Source: Microbacterium ulmi (GTDB lineage Bacteria; Actinomycetota; Actinomycetes; Actinomycetales; Microbacteriaceae). Taken from it: 64,000 nt of DNA. Of this stretch, positions 53,090 to 62,617 are shown in pieces. Within the stretch, counting starts at the first letter, position 1; each line of letters starts with the position of its first letter. Below the pieces are notes generated by a model. The model saw only the letters and a list, made by a program, of their open reading frames with translations, was not told where the DNA came from and searched no databases. The translations under genes were made by a program, and so were the position numbers. The stretch spans positions 2,278,454 to 2,342,453 of the forward strand of contig NZ_JAAOZF010000001.1 in NCBI RefSeq assembly GCF_011759705.1, read 5' to 3'.

Positions 53090-53884
53090 ATGCCGATTCC
53101 CGCCGAAGGGTACCCTCGCGCCGCCGCCGTCAGCCCGCGCCTCCAGGTCACCGAGTCGACGGGGTCGACGAACGCCGATCTGGCGGCCGCAGCGGCCGCG
53201 GCACCCGCGGACTGGCCGAGCCTCTCCGTGCTGCTCACGGCGGATCAGCGCGCGGGACGGGGCCGCCTCGACCGCACGTGGACCGCGCCTCCGGGGACGG
53301 CGCTGGCCGTCTCGACCCTCGTCCGCGTCCCCGGGATCCCTCCGCACGCGCGCGGCTGGATCCCGCTCGCCGCGGGGGCCGCGATGACCCGCGCGGTCGC
53401 GTCGCAGGTGCGCGGCACGGGCCACTCGCCGGGGCTCAAGTGGCCCAACGACGTGCTCCTCGACGGCCTCAAGGTCTGCGGGATCCTCGCGGAGGTCGTG
53501 CCGGGGCATCCAGACGCCGTGGTCGTCGGTGCGGGCGTGAACACGCGGATGCCGCAGGCCGATCTCCCCGTCGCGACCGCGACATCCTTCGCGGCGCTCG
53601 GCCTCGAGTCCGACGACGATCGGCTCCTCGCCGACTACCTGGTCGCGCTCGGCGAGCACCTCGCGGCCCTCGCGGCGACCGACGGCGACGCCGCGGCCGC
53701 GGGTGTGCTCGGCGAGGTGGAGGCGCTGTGCACGACCGTCGGCAGCGACGTCGTCGTCTCGCTTCCCGACGGGGCGAAGCTCGCGGGCCGGGCGCAGCGC
53801 ATCGATCCAGACGGGCGGCTCGTCGTCGTGACGGGCGACGCCGAGACCGCCGTCTCCGCCGGCGACGTGGTCCACGTGCGCTGA
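53090..53884 (+). CDS. birA: Biotin-[acetyl-CoA-carboxylase] ligase
   Basis: Attaches biotin to the carrier domain of the carboxylase alpha subunit. 264 residues: [20 protein letters not shown] near 20-39, [18 protein letters not shown] near 47-64 (the GRGR biotinyl-AMP loop), [20 protein letters not shown] near 117-136 and VVGAGVNTR near 145. No N-terminal HTH is present, so it is a ligase only and not a repressor. Divergent from the beta subunit gene. Confidence 0.95.
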   Translation: MPIPAEGYPRAAAVSPRLQVTESTGSTNADLAAAAAAAPADWPSLSVLLTADQRAGRGRLDRTWTAPPGTALAVSTLVRVPGIPPHARGWIPLAAGAAMTRAVASQVRGTGHSPGLKWPNDVLLDGLKVCGILAEVVPGHPDAVVVGAGVNTRMPQADLPVATATSFAALGLESDDDRLLADYLVALGEHLAALAATDGDAAAAGVLGEVEALCTTVGSDVVVSLPDGAKLAGRAQRIDPDGRLVVVTGDAETAVSAGDVVHVR

Positions 53885-53936
53885 CGCATTCCGACGCAAT
53901 GCCGGGTGGGAGCAGGAATCTGCCGGCCGCGCGCTC

Positions 53937-53942
53937 CACAAT
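53937..53942 (+). promoter_or_regulatory. -10 box for the leaderless PH-domain gene
   Basis: CACAAT, 6 nt before ATG 53949. Confidence 0.4.
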
Positions 53943-53948
53943 GGGTGC

Positions 53949-54506
53949 ATGAGCCAGCCGATGACGTACGGCGGACGGCCGCTGACGCCCGCGCCGGGCG
54001 CCCCGACGCCCGAGCTGCGCATCGCGCGGTTCCGCAGCCATGCGCGCCGGCTCGTGTGGCCGGCGCTGCTGCTCATCGCTGTCGCCGGCGCCGTGGGCTT
54101 CTTCTTCGGCAATCTCCCCGCCCCGTTCCACGACTGGATGCTCGTCGCCGCGGCCTGCCTCATCGTGTTCTTCCTCGTGCTCCTTCCGTTCCTGTCGTGG
54201 TGGTCGCACACCTACACGGTGACCACGCGACGCGTCATCGAGCGGAAGGGGATGCTCGCGGCGAAGCAGCGCGAGCTCGCGCACGTGCGGGGCTACACGA
54301 TCCAGGTCCGGCGCGGCCCGGTGCAGCGACTGTGGGGCGCGGGAACGCTCGTGCTCTCCAACGGCGTCGACGGGCCGCTCCGGCTCGTGAACATCCCGAG
54401 CGCCGCGCTCGTGCACGAGGTCCTCGTCGACCAGGTCGAAGTCAGCCAGATCCTCGCGCATCGCGACGCTCAGGCCTTCACACCGCCTCCGCTGCCGTCC
54501 GCGTGA
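53949..54506 (+). CDS. PH-domain (bPH_2/YdbT-like) membrane protein
   Basis: 185 residues. A Pro-rich N-terminus of about 35 residues, two hydrophobic helices (about 38-55 and 65-88), then a small beta-rich bacterial PH domain starting [20 protein letters not shown] near 91-110 and including [17 protein letters not shown]. The position between birA and purK is the same as that of Rv3278c in M. tuberculosis as I recall it. Function unknown, likely envelope-associated. Confidence 0.8.
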   Translation: MSQPMTYGGRPLTPAPGAPTPELRIARFRSHARRLVWPALLLIAVAGAVGFFFGNLPAPFHDWMLVAAACLIVFFLVLLPFLSWWSHTYTVTTRRVIERKGMLAAKQRELAHVRGYTIQVRRGPVQRLWGAGTLVLSNGVDGPLRLVNIPSAALVHEVLVDQVEVSQILAHRDAQAFTPPPLPSA

Positions 54507-54578
54507 CGCGGGGCCGCCGCCGCACCCGCGCGGACCGGGCTGCGGGTTTGGGATGATGGAGACGACGAAGGGAGCCCC

Positions 54579-55715
54579 ATGGCGCTGCGTGTCGGAGTCG
54601 TCGGCGGAGGGCAGCTGGCCCGCATGATGATCGCCCCGGCCGTGGAGCTCGGCGTCGAGCTGCGCGTGCTGGCCGAGGAGCCCGGGATGGCGGCATCCCT
54701 CGCCGCGACGGCTGTGGGGGACTATCGCGACGCCGACACGGTGCTCGCGTTCGCCCGCGACGTCGACGTGCTGACCTTCGACCACGAGCACGTGCCGCAG
54801 GATGTCCTGAGTGCCCTGGTCGACGCCGGCGTCGCCGTGCGTCCGGGACCCGAGGCGCTGCGGCACGCGCAGGACAAGATCGTCATGCGCACGCGGCTGG
54901 CGCAGCTCGGGATGCCGCAGCCCGACTGGGCCGCGGTCTCGAGCCCCGACGGGCTGCAGGACTTCCTCGACGCGCACGGCGGGCGCGCCGTCGTCAAGAC
55001 GCCGCGCGGCGGGTACGACGGCAAGGGCGTGCGGGTCGTGGGCGCCGCGACAGAGGCCGACGACTGGTTCGCGGCCCTCGCGGAGGACGCCCGCGGCGGC
55101 GCACTCCTCGTGGAGGAGCTGGTCGACTTCAGTCGCGAGCTCGCGCAGCAGGTCGCCCGTCGCCCGTCGGGTCAGATGCGCGCGTACCCCGTCGTCGAGA
55201 CGGTGCAGCGCGGCGGGGTCTGCGCAGAGGTCATCGCCCCCGCGCCGCATGCGAGCGAGCGGTGCATGGAGCTCGCCGCGCAGATCGGCGTGACGATCGC
55301 ACAGGGCCTCGACGTGACCGGGATGCTGGCGGTCGAGCTCTTCGAGACGACCGACGAGCGCATCCTCGTCAACGAGCTCGCGATGCGCCCGCACAACAGC
55401 GGCCACTGGAGTCAGGACGGCGCCGTCACTGGGCAGTTCGAGCAGCACCTGCGCGCCGTCCTCGACCTGCCGCTCGGCGACCCGTCGCCGCACGCGCCGT
55501 GGTCTGTCATGGTCAACATCCTCGGCGGGCCGGCGGAGGACTCCCTCGACGACCGCTTCGCGGCGGCGATGACGGAGCATCCGTCCGCGAAGGTGCACAC
55601 GTATGGCAAGGCTCCTCGCCCCGGGCGCAAGGTCGGGCACGTCAACGTGTCGGGAGACGACCTCGACGACGTCGCCTACGAGGCCCGCGCCGCCGCGTCC
55701 TTCTTCGGAGACTGA
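54579..55715 (+). CDS. purK: 5-(carboxyamino)imidazole ribonucleotide synthase
   Basis: ATP-grasp enzyme carboxylating AIR to N5-CAIR in purine synthesis; 378 residues. VGVVGGGQLARMMIAPA at 4-20, FDHEHVP near 67-73, KTPRGGYDGKGVRVVG near 140-155 (ATP loop), EELVDFSRELAQQVAR near 183 and NELAMRPHNSGHWS near 269-282 are the PurK signatures. ATG 54579 follows AAGGGAG. purE follows after 196 bp with its own promoter. Confidence 0.95.
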   Translation: MALRVGVVGGGQLARMMIAPAVELGVELRVLAEEPGMAASLAATAVGDYRDADTVLAFARDVDVLTFDHEHVPQDVLSALVDAGVAVRPGPEALRHAQDKIVMRTRLAQLGMPQPDWAAVSSPDGLQDFLDAHGGRAVVKTPRGGYDGKGVRVVGAATEADDWFAALAEDARGGALLVEELVDFSRELAQQVARRPSGQMRAYPVVETVQRGGVCAEVIAPAPHASERCMELAAQIGVTIAQGLDVTGMLAVELFETTDERILVNELAMRPHNSGHWSQDGAVTGQFEQHLRAVLDLPLGDPSPHAPWSVMVNILGGPAEDSLDDRFAAAMTEHPSAKVHTYGKAPRPGRKVGHVNVSGDDLDDVAYEARAAASFFGD

Positions 55716-55755
55716 TCCTCCCTCCCTTTTCGCCTGTCACGTGTCGGGTGTCGGG

Positions 55756-55804
55756 TGTCCAGGACATCCGGATGCCGGCGCGGGGCGTCCGGGTGTCTTG
55801 GACA
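55756..55804. repeat. Two short palindromes upstream of purE
   Basis: TGTCCAGGACA (55756-55766) and TGTCTTGGACA (55794-55804), 38 bp apart, each within a longer direct repeat (CGGGTGTCYWGGACATYCGG). They lie 108-156 bp before the purE start and could be a paired operator or degraded intergenic repeats. Confidence 0.4.
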
Positions 55805-55899
55805 TTCGGCTGCGGTGGGGTGCCGGGGCGCGGGCCCACCGGCGTCGGCAGCGGGGATGCGGGTGCGCGCCGTTGCGGGGTTCTCGCAGGGTCTCGGCC

Positions 55900-55905
55900 T
55901 AGCCT
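55900..55905 (+). promoter_or_regulatory. -10 box for leaderless purE
   Basis: TAGCCT, 6 nt before GTG 55912. Confidence 0.5.
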
Positions 55906-55911
55906 GGTCGG

Positions 55912-56427
55912 GTGACCCGGCCGCTGCATTCCTCCGACGCGCCCCTGGTCGGCGTCGTCATGGGCTCCGACTCGGACTGGCGCGTCATGAGCGACGCGTC
56001 CCAAGCGCTCACCGACTTCGGCATCCCGCACGAGGTCGAGGTCGTCTCCGCGCACCGCACGCCCGACAAGCTCGTCCGCTACGGGCGTGAAGCGCGGGCC
56101 CGCGGCATCCGCGTCATCATCGCGGGCGCCGGCGGGGCCGCGCACCTGCCGGGCATGCTCGCGTCCGTCACGGCGCTGCCCGTCATCGGCGTCCCCGTGC
56201 CGCTCGCGCTCCTGGACGGCATGGACTCGCTCCTGAGCATCGTGCAGATGCCCGCGGGCATCCCGGTCGCGACGGTCTCGATCGGCGGGGCGAAGAACGC
56301 GGGGCTTCTCGCGGCTCGCATCCTCGGGACGACGGATGCCGAGATCGGCGATCGCGTCGAGGAGTACGCGCGCGAGCTCGAAGCCGCCGTGGAGGAGAAG
56401 AACCGGCGGCTGAAGGACTCCCTGTGA
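55912..56427 (+). CDS. purE: N5-carboxyaminoimidazole ribonucleotide mutase
   Basis: Moves the carboxyl group of N5-CAIR to give CAIR, the step after PurK. 171 residues. [20 protein letters not shown] near 12-31, [18 protein letters not shown] near 44-61 (catalytic His) and [20 protein letters not shown] near 73-92 are diagnostic. Its stop overlaps the GTG of the LCP gene. GTG 55912 is fixed by the TAGCCT box. Confidence 0.96.
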   Translation: MTRPLHSSDAPLVGVVMGSDSDWRVMSDASQALTDFGIPHEVEVVSAHRTPDKLVRYGREARARGIRVIIAGAGGAAHLPGMLASVTALPVIGVPVPLALLDGMDSLLSIVQMPAGIPVATVSIGGAKNAGLLAARILGTTDAEIGDRVEEYARELEAAVEEKNRRLKDSL

Positions 56428-57905
56428 GCGTCATGAGCCCGCCCCGGCCCGGCGAGGCGACCGGCTACTCCGCGCCCCACGTCGTCGAGAAGAAGCCCCT
56501 GCGTCACCCCGACGGGACGCGCGAGACGATGACGCGCCGCGGCTGGTGGCTCGTCATCCTGAACTTCCTCCTGCCCGGGTCGGCTCAGGCGGTCGCGGGG
56601 AATCGCCGGCTCGGAAAGGTCGGCCTCGGCGCGACTCTGGCGATGTGGGCCCTCGCGATCCTCAACCTGGTGGCGCTGCTCCTGTGGCGCACGGCGCTCG
56701 TGTCGTTCTACACGGGCGCATGGATCCCCGACCCGCTCTCGTGGTTCCGCCCCGTCCCGCTGCTCCTGCTCCAGGGACTGCTCATCGCGTACGCGGTCCT
56801 GTGGGTCGTGCTCACGATCGACACGCTCCGGCTCGTCAGGCTCGTGCGCACAGGACCCGGCGCCCGCTTCGGCATCGCGGGGCTCTCCGTCGCCCTCCTC
56901 GTCGTCGCGGGGGGAGGGGCCGTCTCGGCATCGCAATACGTCGGAACGACGCGCGACACGCTCGGCGCCGTGTTCGGGCAGAGCGGCCCATCGGTGCCGC
57001 CGTCCGACGGCTACTACAACGTCCTGCTGCTCGGCGCCGACAGCGGTGCCGGTCGCGATTCCATGCGCTTCGACAGCATCTCGGTCGTCTCGGTCAACGC
57101 CGACACGGGCGCTGTCACGATCACCGGCATCCCGCGCGACATGCCGCACGCGCCGTTCCCCGAGGACAGCCCCATGCACGCGGCGTACCCCGAGGGGCTC
57201 ACGGGGCACGACTCGCCGACGTGCGCCTGGGGCTCGGGCATCAACCAGCTGATGAACGCCGTCGAGGTGTGCAGCGACGACCGCGGCGCGAGCCTGTACC
57301 CGGATGCCGCGGCGAACGGCTCGCGCCCCGCCGTCGAGGCGACGAAGGATGCCGCGGAGGGCATCCTCGGCATCGAGATCCCGTACTACGTCTTCCTCGA
57401 CATGAAGGGCTTCGCCGACCTCGTCGACGCGCTCGGCGGCGTCGACATCACTGTCGAGCAGCGCCTTCCGAAGGGCGGCGGTCCGTCGTACCAGGGTCAG
57501 CCCGCGGAGGACTGGGCGATCGGCTGGATCGAGGCGGGTCCTCAGCACATGGACGGCGACACGGCCCAGTGGTATGCGCGCTCGCGCTACACGACGAACG
57601 ACTGGGACCGCATGAAGCGCCAGCGGCAGCTGCAGGAGGCGATCCTGCAGCAGTTCACGCCGGCGAACGTCCTGACGCACTTCAACGCGGTCGCGGCGGC
57701 CGGCGTCGACATCGTGCAGACGGATCTTCCGCAGTCGCTGCTTCCGTACTTCCTCGAGCTCGCGATGAAGTCGAAGGAGCTGCCCCTCACGAAGATCGAG
57801 CTCACTCCCGAGGGCGGCATCGACGACCAGCAGCCCGACTTCGCGTACATCCGCGACCTTGTCCGCAACGCACTGCATCCGCCGACGCCGACGCCGGAGG
57901 GCTGA
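56424..57905 (+). CDS. LytR-CpsA-Psr (LCP) family cell wall ligase/attenuator
   Basis: Membrane-anchored phosphotransferase that links glycopolymers to peptidoglycan; 493 residues. Three or four hydrophobic helices between about 40 and 175, then the extracellular LCP domain (about 190-440) with [20 protein letters not shown] near 195-214, [14 protein letters not shown] near 233 (Arg that binds the pyrophosphate), [12 protein letters not shown] near 272, [15 protein letters not shown] near 332 and [20 protein letters not shown] near 386-405 (conserved Arg residues). GTG 56424 overlaps the purE stop; ATG 56433 is also possible. It fits the polysaccharide genes that follow. Confidence 0.92.
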   Translation: MSVMSPPRPGEATGYSAPHVVEKKPLRHPDGTRETMTRRGWWLVILNFLLPGSAQAVAGNRRLGKVGLGATLAMWALAILNLVALLLWRTALVSFYTGAWIPDPLSWFRPVPLLLLQGLLIAYAVLWVVLTIDTLRLVRLVRTGPGARFGIAGLSVALLVVAGGGAVSASQYVGTTRDTLGAVFGQSGPSVPPSDGYYNVLLLGADSGAGRDSMRFDSISVVSVNADTGAVTITGIPRDMPHAPFPEDSPMHAAYPEGLTGHDSPTCAWGSGINQLMNAVEVCSDDRGASLYPDAAANGSRPAVEATKDAAEGILGIEIPYYVFLDMKGFADLVDALGGVDITVEQRLPKGGGPSYQGQPAEDWAIGWIEAGPQHMDGDTAQWYARSRYTTNDWDRMKRQRQLQEAILQQFTPANVLTHFNAVAAAGVDIVQTDLPQSLLPYFLELAMKSKELPLTKIELTPEGGIDDQQPDFAYIRDLVRNALHPPTPTPEG

Positions 57906-58027
57906 GCCGGGCCTGGGTCGGCGCCCTGGCGGCCGAGCGAGGCCGGAGCCCCGGCGGCCGAGCCGAGGGGCGAACGCGTCTCCGTGCAGGACTGCGGGTG
58001 CCTCGGCATCCGTCGTCGTCCCCTCGC

Positions 58028-58033
58028 TAGGCT
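58028..58033 (+). promoter_or_regulatory. -10 box for the leaderless glycosyltransferase gene
   Basis: TAGGCT, 7 nt before ATG 58041. Confidence 0.5.
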
Positions 58034-58040
58034 CGACAGC

Positions 58041-59156
58041 ATGACGACGACGCTCCGGGTCGTGCTCGACCAGCTCGTGGCTCCTACCGACCCCGATCTG
58101 CGGACGGCGTCGCGAGAGCTTGCGCAGGCGCTCGTGCAGACGGCTCCGCGTGGGTGCGTCGTCGAGGCGGTCGTGCCGTCCGCGTCCGAGGCGACGGATG
58201 TCGGCGACCTCGTCGCAGGACTCGCCGACGTCCGCAAGACGGCGCTCGCGCGGCGCGAGCTCGCGGCCGCCGTGCAGCTCGGCGCTCCGACGGGCATCGG
58301 CGGCGGGATGATCCACTCGCCGTCGCTGTTCGCGCCCCTCGTGCGGCACGACCGCGTCCACGACAACGATCAGACGGTCGTGACGCTGTGGGATCTGCGC
58401 CCCTGGGAGGCGCCGGACGAACTGCCGAGGGCTACGGCGATGTGGCACAGGGCGATGCTCAAGCGTGCGGTCAAGTATGCCGACGCGGTCGTCGTGCCGA
58501 CGCACGCCGTCGCCTCGCGGCTCGCGGAGCTCGCGCCGAAGCTCGGCGATCGCGTGCGGGTCATCGCGGGGGCGGCACCCGCCGGCTTCTCCGTGCCGCG
58601 AGACGACGTGGGCCGCCGTCGGGCGCTCGGCCTCCCCGAGGGCTTCATCCTGCTCTCCGGCGGCATGGCCCCCTCGGACGGACTGGAGCGCGGCTTCGCG
58701 GCCATCGCCGCCTCCGGCCTCGACGTCCCCGTCGTCGTCATCGACGCGGCGGAAGGCGAAGAGCCCGCGATCGCCGAGCTCGCGTCGGCCTCCGGCATCC
58801 CCGAGACCCACGTCCACGTGCGCTGCGCGCTCGACACGGCCGACCGCGCGGCCGTCTTCGGCGCCGCCGTCGTGTTCGGCGCGCCGTCCCGCCGGACGGC
58901 CTTCCCCTGGCGGGTGGTCGAGGCGCTCGCGCTCGGCGTCCCGGTCGTCGCGGCCGACTCCGCCGTGCACGTCGAGGTCATCGTCGACGGCGGCATCCTC
59001 GTCGAGGACCGGGATGCCGCGGCCGCCGCCCTCGTCTCGGCTCTGGGCTCCACCTCGGCCGCCGAACGCCTCGCGGTGCTCGCATCCGACCGCGGCAGGG
59101 CGTTCTCGTGGCGTGAGGCGGCGACCCGGGTGTGGGAGCTGCACGCGGAGCTGTAG
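58041..59156 (+). CDS. GT4-like glycosyltransferase
   Basis: 371 residues with a two-domain GT-B layout. The N-terminal half has TLWDLRPWEAPDELPRATAM near 114-133 and ADAVVVPTHAVASRLAELAP near 147-166, as in family-4 transferases. The C-terminal half has FILLSGGMAPSDGLERGF near 202, VRCALDTADRAAVFGAA near 258 and FPWRVVEALALGVPVVAADS near 291-310, although the usual Glu-x7-Glu is reduced to one Glu at VEAL. Probably cytosolic, acting on a lipid-linked or nucleotide sugar; donor and acceptor unknown. Confidence 0.78.
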   Translation: MTTTLRVVLDQLVAPTDPDLRTASRELAQALVQTAPRGCVVEAVVPSASEATDVGDLVAGLADVRKTALARRELAAAVQLGAPTGIGGGMIHSPSLFAPLVRHDRVHDNDQTVVTLWDLRPWEAPDELPRATAMWHRAMLKRAVKYADAVVVPTHAVASRLAELAPKLGDRVRVIAGAAPAGFSVPRDDVGRRRALGLPEGFILLSGGMAPSDGLERGFAAIAASGLDVPVVVIDAAEGEEPAIAELASASGIPETHVHVRCALDTADRAAVFGAAVVFGAPSRRTAFPWRVVEALALGVPVVAADSAVHVEVIVDGGILVEDRDAAAAALVSALGSTSAAERLAVLASDRGRAFSWREAATRVWELHAEL

Positions 59157-59195
59157 CGGGGATGCCGGCTCCCGGAGGGCGCCAGTACCGCAGCG

Positions 59196-59939
59196 CTACT
59201 GCCTGCGCATGTAAGCGACGGCGTCCTTGCTGGGGCCGTCGAATGCGACCTTTCCGTTGCGCAAGAGGATGCCGCGCTCGCACAGCTCGGACACCATGTT
59301 GAGATCGTGGCTTACGACGACGAGGGTCTTTCCTGCGGCGTGCAGCTCCCGGATACGGGCGAGGCACTTCTTCTGGAACGGCTCATCGCCCACCGACAAG
59401 ATCTCGTCGATCAGAAGCACGTCGACCTCGGTGTGGATTGCGACAGAGAACGCGAGGCGCAAGAACATACCAGACGAGTAGTGCTTCACCTCGGTGTCGA
59501 TGAATTGCTCGATCTCGCTGAACGCGACGATCTCGTCGAATCGGTCCTCGGTCTCCTGCTTCGTCATGCCGAGGATCGCCGCGTTGAGGTAGATGTTCTC
59601 GCGGCCGGACAGATCGGGATGGAATCCCGCACCCACCTCGATGAGGCCGGCAACCCGTCCTCGCGTGAGAACGCGGCCACTGTCCGGACGCAACACTCCC
59701 GAGATCATTTTGAGGGTCGTCGACTTGCCGGACCCGTTGAACCCCAGCAGCGCCACGGCCTCGCCTTCGGCGATGTCGAACGAGACGCCGTCGAGCGCAT
59801 GGAAGTCGGTTGTGAGTTGCTTGCGACGGATGGCCGCGACAAACGTCTCCTTGATGGAATGCGTGTGGCGCAGTTTGAAGCTCTTGTGGATGTCGTCCAC
59901 CACGATGCGCGGTGCAATGAGCTCAGAGGTCCTGGGCAA
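59196..59939 (-). CDS. Polysaccharide ABC exporter ATPase (Wzt/TagH type)
   Basis: 247-residue ATPase of the exporters for O-antigen, teichoic acid or galactan. KSFKLRHTHSIKETFVAAIR near 18-37 is the typical start, Walker A LGFNGSGKSTTLKM near 64, LIEVGAGFHPDLSGRENIYL near 98-117 (the Wzt/TagH Q-loop region), signature KHYSSGMFLRLAFSVAI near 151, Walker B VLLIDEILSVGD near 174 and SHDLNMVSELC near 209. No C-terminal carbohydrate-binding domain, so export is not coupled to a modified chain end by this protein. Overlaps the permease gene by 17 bp. Confidence 0.92.
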   Translation of the reverse strand: MPRTSELIAPRIVVDDIHKSFKLRHTHSIKETFVAAIRRKQLTTDFHALDGVSFDIAEGEAVALLGFNGSGKSTTLKMISGVLRPDSGRVLTRGRVAGLIEVGAGFHPDLSGRENIYLNAAILGMTKQETEDRFDEIVAFSEIEQFIDTEVKHYSSGMFLRLAFSVAIHTEVDVLLIDEILSVGDEPFQKKCLARIRELHAAGKTLVVVSHDLNMVSELCERGILLRNGKVAFDGPSKDAVAYMRRQ

Positions 59940-60780
59940 ATCGACCCTCCAGACGGCGGAACACGGACTGGCCGAGTACGAGGATGATCGCCGACATGAG
60001 AAGCGCGATCACGGAAAACAGTGCGAGATTCGGCAGGGTCTGAGCGCCTGTGGGATCGAGGGGAAACCAGATGCCGTAGTGGAAGAGCTCGACGGCGGGC
60101 GTCAGCGGGTTCAGCCGATAGAGGGTGAAGAGCCAGTGAGGCAGTCTGCTGCTGACCATCTCCCACTGGTACATGACGGGCGACGCCCACACCGCGGTCA
60201 TGATGATGATCTCGACGAAGCTCTGGGCGTCACGGAAGGTCACGTTGATCGCGCCGAAAAGCAAGCCGAGTCCGGTTGCGAGCAGTGCGACAATCACAAG
60301 ACCCAGGAGGATCGCCCCGACCTGCAGCAGTGAGGGTGCCCATCCGAAGAACAGCGAGATCGCGATGACGACGATGATCTGGGGGATCGTGTTCACTGCC
60401 GCGATGAGCATGCTGGAGACGGGAAACATCTCGCGCGGAAGGTAGATCTTCTTGATGAGCGCCGCGTTGTCGACGAGGGAGCGGGTCCCGTTCGAGAATG
60501 CCTCGTTGAAGAAGGAGATGATCGTGGTACCCGCGAGAAGGTAGATAGGGAAGAACTCGACACGGTCGTTCTGCCCAAGGAAATACCCGATGGCGACGAA
60601 GAACACGACGAACTGAACGAGCGGCTTGACGTAAGACCAGAGCCACCCCAGCAGCGAGCCGCGATAGCGGATCTGCACTTCTTTGCGCACGATGAGCGAA
60701 AGAAGGTAACGACGCCGGAACACGTCGAACAAACCGACGCTGCGGCCGGGTGAACCGAGAGCCTGCCCGTTGGACATCAT
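59923..60780 (-). CDS. Polysaccharide ABC exporter permease (Wzm/TagG type)
   Basis: Membrane subunit of 285 residues with six hydrophobic helices. LIVRKEVQIRYRGSLLGWLW near 29-48 is the conserved amphipathic start of Wzm/TagG proteins, and VWASPVMYQWEMV near 198 and LNPLTPAVELFHYGIWFP near 219 are typical. It is divergent from the glycosyltransferase gene at 60932. Codon use has more A/T than in the first 59 kb. Confidence 0.92.
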   Translation of the reverse strand: MMSNGQALGSPGRSVGLFDVFRRRYLLSLIVRKEVQIRYRGSLLGWLWSYVKPLVQFVVFFVAIGYFLGQNDRVEFFPIYLLAGTTIISFFNEAFSNGTRSLVDNAALIKKIYLPREMFPVSSMLIAAVNTIPQIIVVIAISLFFGWAPSLLQVGAILLGLVIVALLATGLGLLFGAINVTFRDAQSFVEIIIMTAVWASPVMYQWEMVSSRLPHWLFTLYRLNPLTPAVELFHYGIWFPLDPTGAQTLPNLALFSVIALLMSAIILVLGQSVFRRLEGRFAQDL

Positions 60781-60931
60781 GCGCGACAGAGCCTTCGATC
60801 TCGAACTGCTGGGAACCTGCCCTGAACGGGCTGTTACATCATAGTCAGCAGCTCGCTGTCGGGTTGCTGAGAGGGGCCGCTGGTAAGCTCATTTGGTTCC
60901 CCGCCAGCCACCCGAGAGACGCCCGCGCATC
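60781..60931. promoter_or_regulatory. Divergent promoter region of the polysaccharide export and transferase genes
   Basis: TATGAT on the minus strand (60843-60838) may be the -10 box for the exporter genes; TAAGCT on the plus strand (60884-60889) may be that for the transferases, with a leader of about 35 nt. Neither has a clear -35. Confidence 0.4.
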
Positions 60932-62617
60932 GTGACACCTGAGATCGTCCTTGGCCAGCCAGCCCTGTTTCGCGTGATCCATCCCGAAGCACTTCCCGAC
61001 GATCTCTCGGATCGCGAGTCCCGTCTGCTTGTCGGTGCATTCAACTTCCACGCCCTCATGGCTCCCGGCCGCACGCTCACCGTCAATGCGTACGACGGCG
61101 GAGGAGAGTCGCTGCCCAGGCTGACAGACGATGCAACGTTCGACGGTCACTCACGCGCGTTCCGCAGGCGCGAGTTCACGGTCGAGATCGAGAGCGGCGT
61201 ATCTCCGGAGGAGCGAGAAGCGACCGCTGCCGAGGCCTCGGCTGCGCGACTTCCCGTCAGCGACGTTCGGCACGTGCATGTGTCACGCGACGATGTCCTT
61301 CGATACGACCCGCCGCGGCGCGTCCCGAGTGACGGAGTCAGGAAGATGCTCAGCGTGCTGCGCGCCAAGTGGCCGCTCATCTATGACGACCTGCGCGACC
61401 TGGAGCTGCTGAGGCACCGTAAGGGCCTTGTGAATCCGCAGCCACGCCGGAATTACGAGGCAGAGTTCATGGAGGGCGGCATCCACGCGGGGAACGAGAT
61501 CGTCGTCGCCGAGTCGGCATCGGGCGACGCTCCGCGGGCGGTGCTCCTCGGGCTGCACTGGTTCGAGCTCGGGGGAGCAGAACGTTGGGCATTCGAGACG
61601 GTTCGCATCGTGAGAGATGCCGGGCTCCTCCCGATCGTGCTCACGAACCGGGACTCGCATCATGCTTGGATCGCGAGATCTGAACTCGACGGGGCCGTCG
61701 TCATCCCGTTCTCCGAGCCGACCGTCGCATCGCAGACACCTGGTGTGGAGGAGTTGATCCGCGCCATTCTTCGCTCTTTCGATGTGCGCGGTGTCGTCGT
61801 GCACCACAATCAATGGCTCTACGATCGTCTCCACTGGATCGTGGCGTCTCGCCCCGGCATCCCGATCATCGACTCGACGCACATCGTCGAGTACAGAGGC
61901 GGCGGATACCCGGGGAGCAGCGTCATGGTGGATGGGGCGATCACGAAACATCACGTGATCTCGCCTTCGCTCGCTCGGTGGATGATCGATGTTCAAGAGG
62001 TTCCGGCCGAGAAGGTCGTTCTCGCGCCGCTGGGCGGGCTGACCGTCGCGCCAAAGGACGCGCGCTTTCGCCCGCGCGGGGATGAGCCGTTCACGGTGGC
62101 GTTCATAGGGCGCATGGCGCGCCAGAAGGCGCCCGAAGTCTTCATCGAGACGGCGAAGTCGTTGTCCCGTCTCGATCGCCCGTTCCGGTTCGTCATGCAC
62201 GGCGACGGCGACATGGCGACGTGGGTCGATGACCTCATCCGCTCGCATGGACTCGAGGGTCGGATTGTGCGTCGCGACTCGTCGACTCCGGTCGACGTCA
62301 CCCTCGATGAAGCGCACGTGCTCGTGGTGACGTCCCACAACGAGGGCCTGACGCTCACAACGCTCGAGGCCATCGCGCATGGCGTGCCCGTCATCTCGAC
62401 GGATGTCGGTGCGCAGTCGGACATCATCCCGTCTGAGGCGCTCGTTCCACGGAATCCCCATCGGGCCGTTCGTGAGCTGGCTCGCAAGCTCGCGGAACTG
62501 GACGACGACGAGGAGCGACGCCACGAGCTCTGGCGCGTGGAGCGGAAGGCCGAGAAGCACCTGCTGTCACTGCCGTCCGCCACAGAATGGTTTGAAGGAG
62601 AAGTGAGCGCATGGTGA
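60932..62617 (+). CDS. Glycosyltransferase (GT4 C-terminal domain) with an unrecognised N-terminal domain
   Basis: 561 residues from GTG 60932. The first 190 residues are not recognised (mixed, with Arg/Asp-rich parts; RKMLSVLRAKWPLIYDDLRD near 132-151). The GT-B part starts LLGLHWFELGGAERWAFETV near 195-214, and the C-terminal half has TVAFIGRMARQKAPEVFIET near 376-395, VTSHNEGLTLTTLEAIAHGV near 456-475 (the E-x7-E motif) and PVISTDVGAQSDII near 476. It overlaps the next transferase gene by 7 bp. The start is uncertain; a TTG at 60893 is in frame. Confidence 0.82.
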   Translation: MTPEIVLGQPALFRVIHPEALPDDLSDRESRLLVGAFNFHALMAPGRTLTVNAYDGGGESLPRLTDDATFDGHSRAFRRREFTVEIESGVSPEEREATAAEASAARLPVSDVRHVHVSRDDVLRYDPPRRVPSDGVRKMLSVLRAKWPLIYDDLRDLELLRHRKGLVNPQPRRNYEAEFMEGGIHAGNEIVVAESASGDAPRAVLLGLHWFELGGAERWAFETVRIVRDAGLLPIVLTNRDSHHAWIARSELDGAVVIPFSEPTVASQTPGVEELIRAILRSFDVRGVVVHHNQWLYDRLHWIVASRPGIPIIDSTHIVEYRGGGYPGSSVMVDGAITKHHVISPSLARWMIDVQEVPAEKVVLAPLGGLTVAPKDARFRPRGDEPFTVAFIGRMARQKAPEVFIETAKSLSRLDRPFRFVMHGDGDMATWVDDLIRSHGLEGRIVRRDSSTPVDVTLDEAHVLVVTSHNEGLTLTTLEAIAHGVPVISTDVGAQSDIIPSEALVPRNPHRAVRELARKLAELDDDEERRHELWRVERKAEKHLLSLPSATEWFEGEVSAW

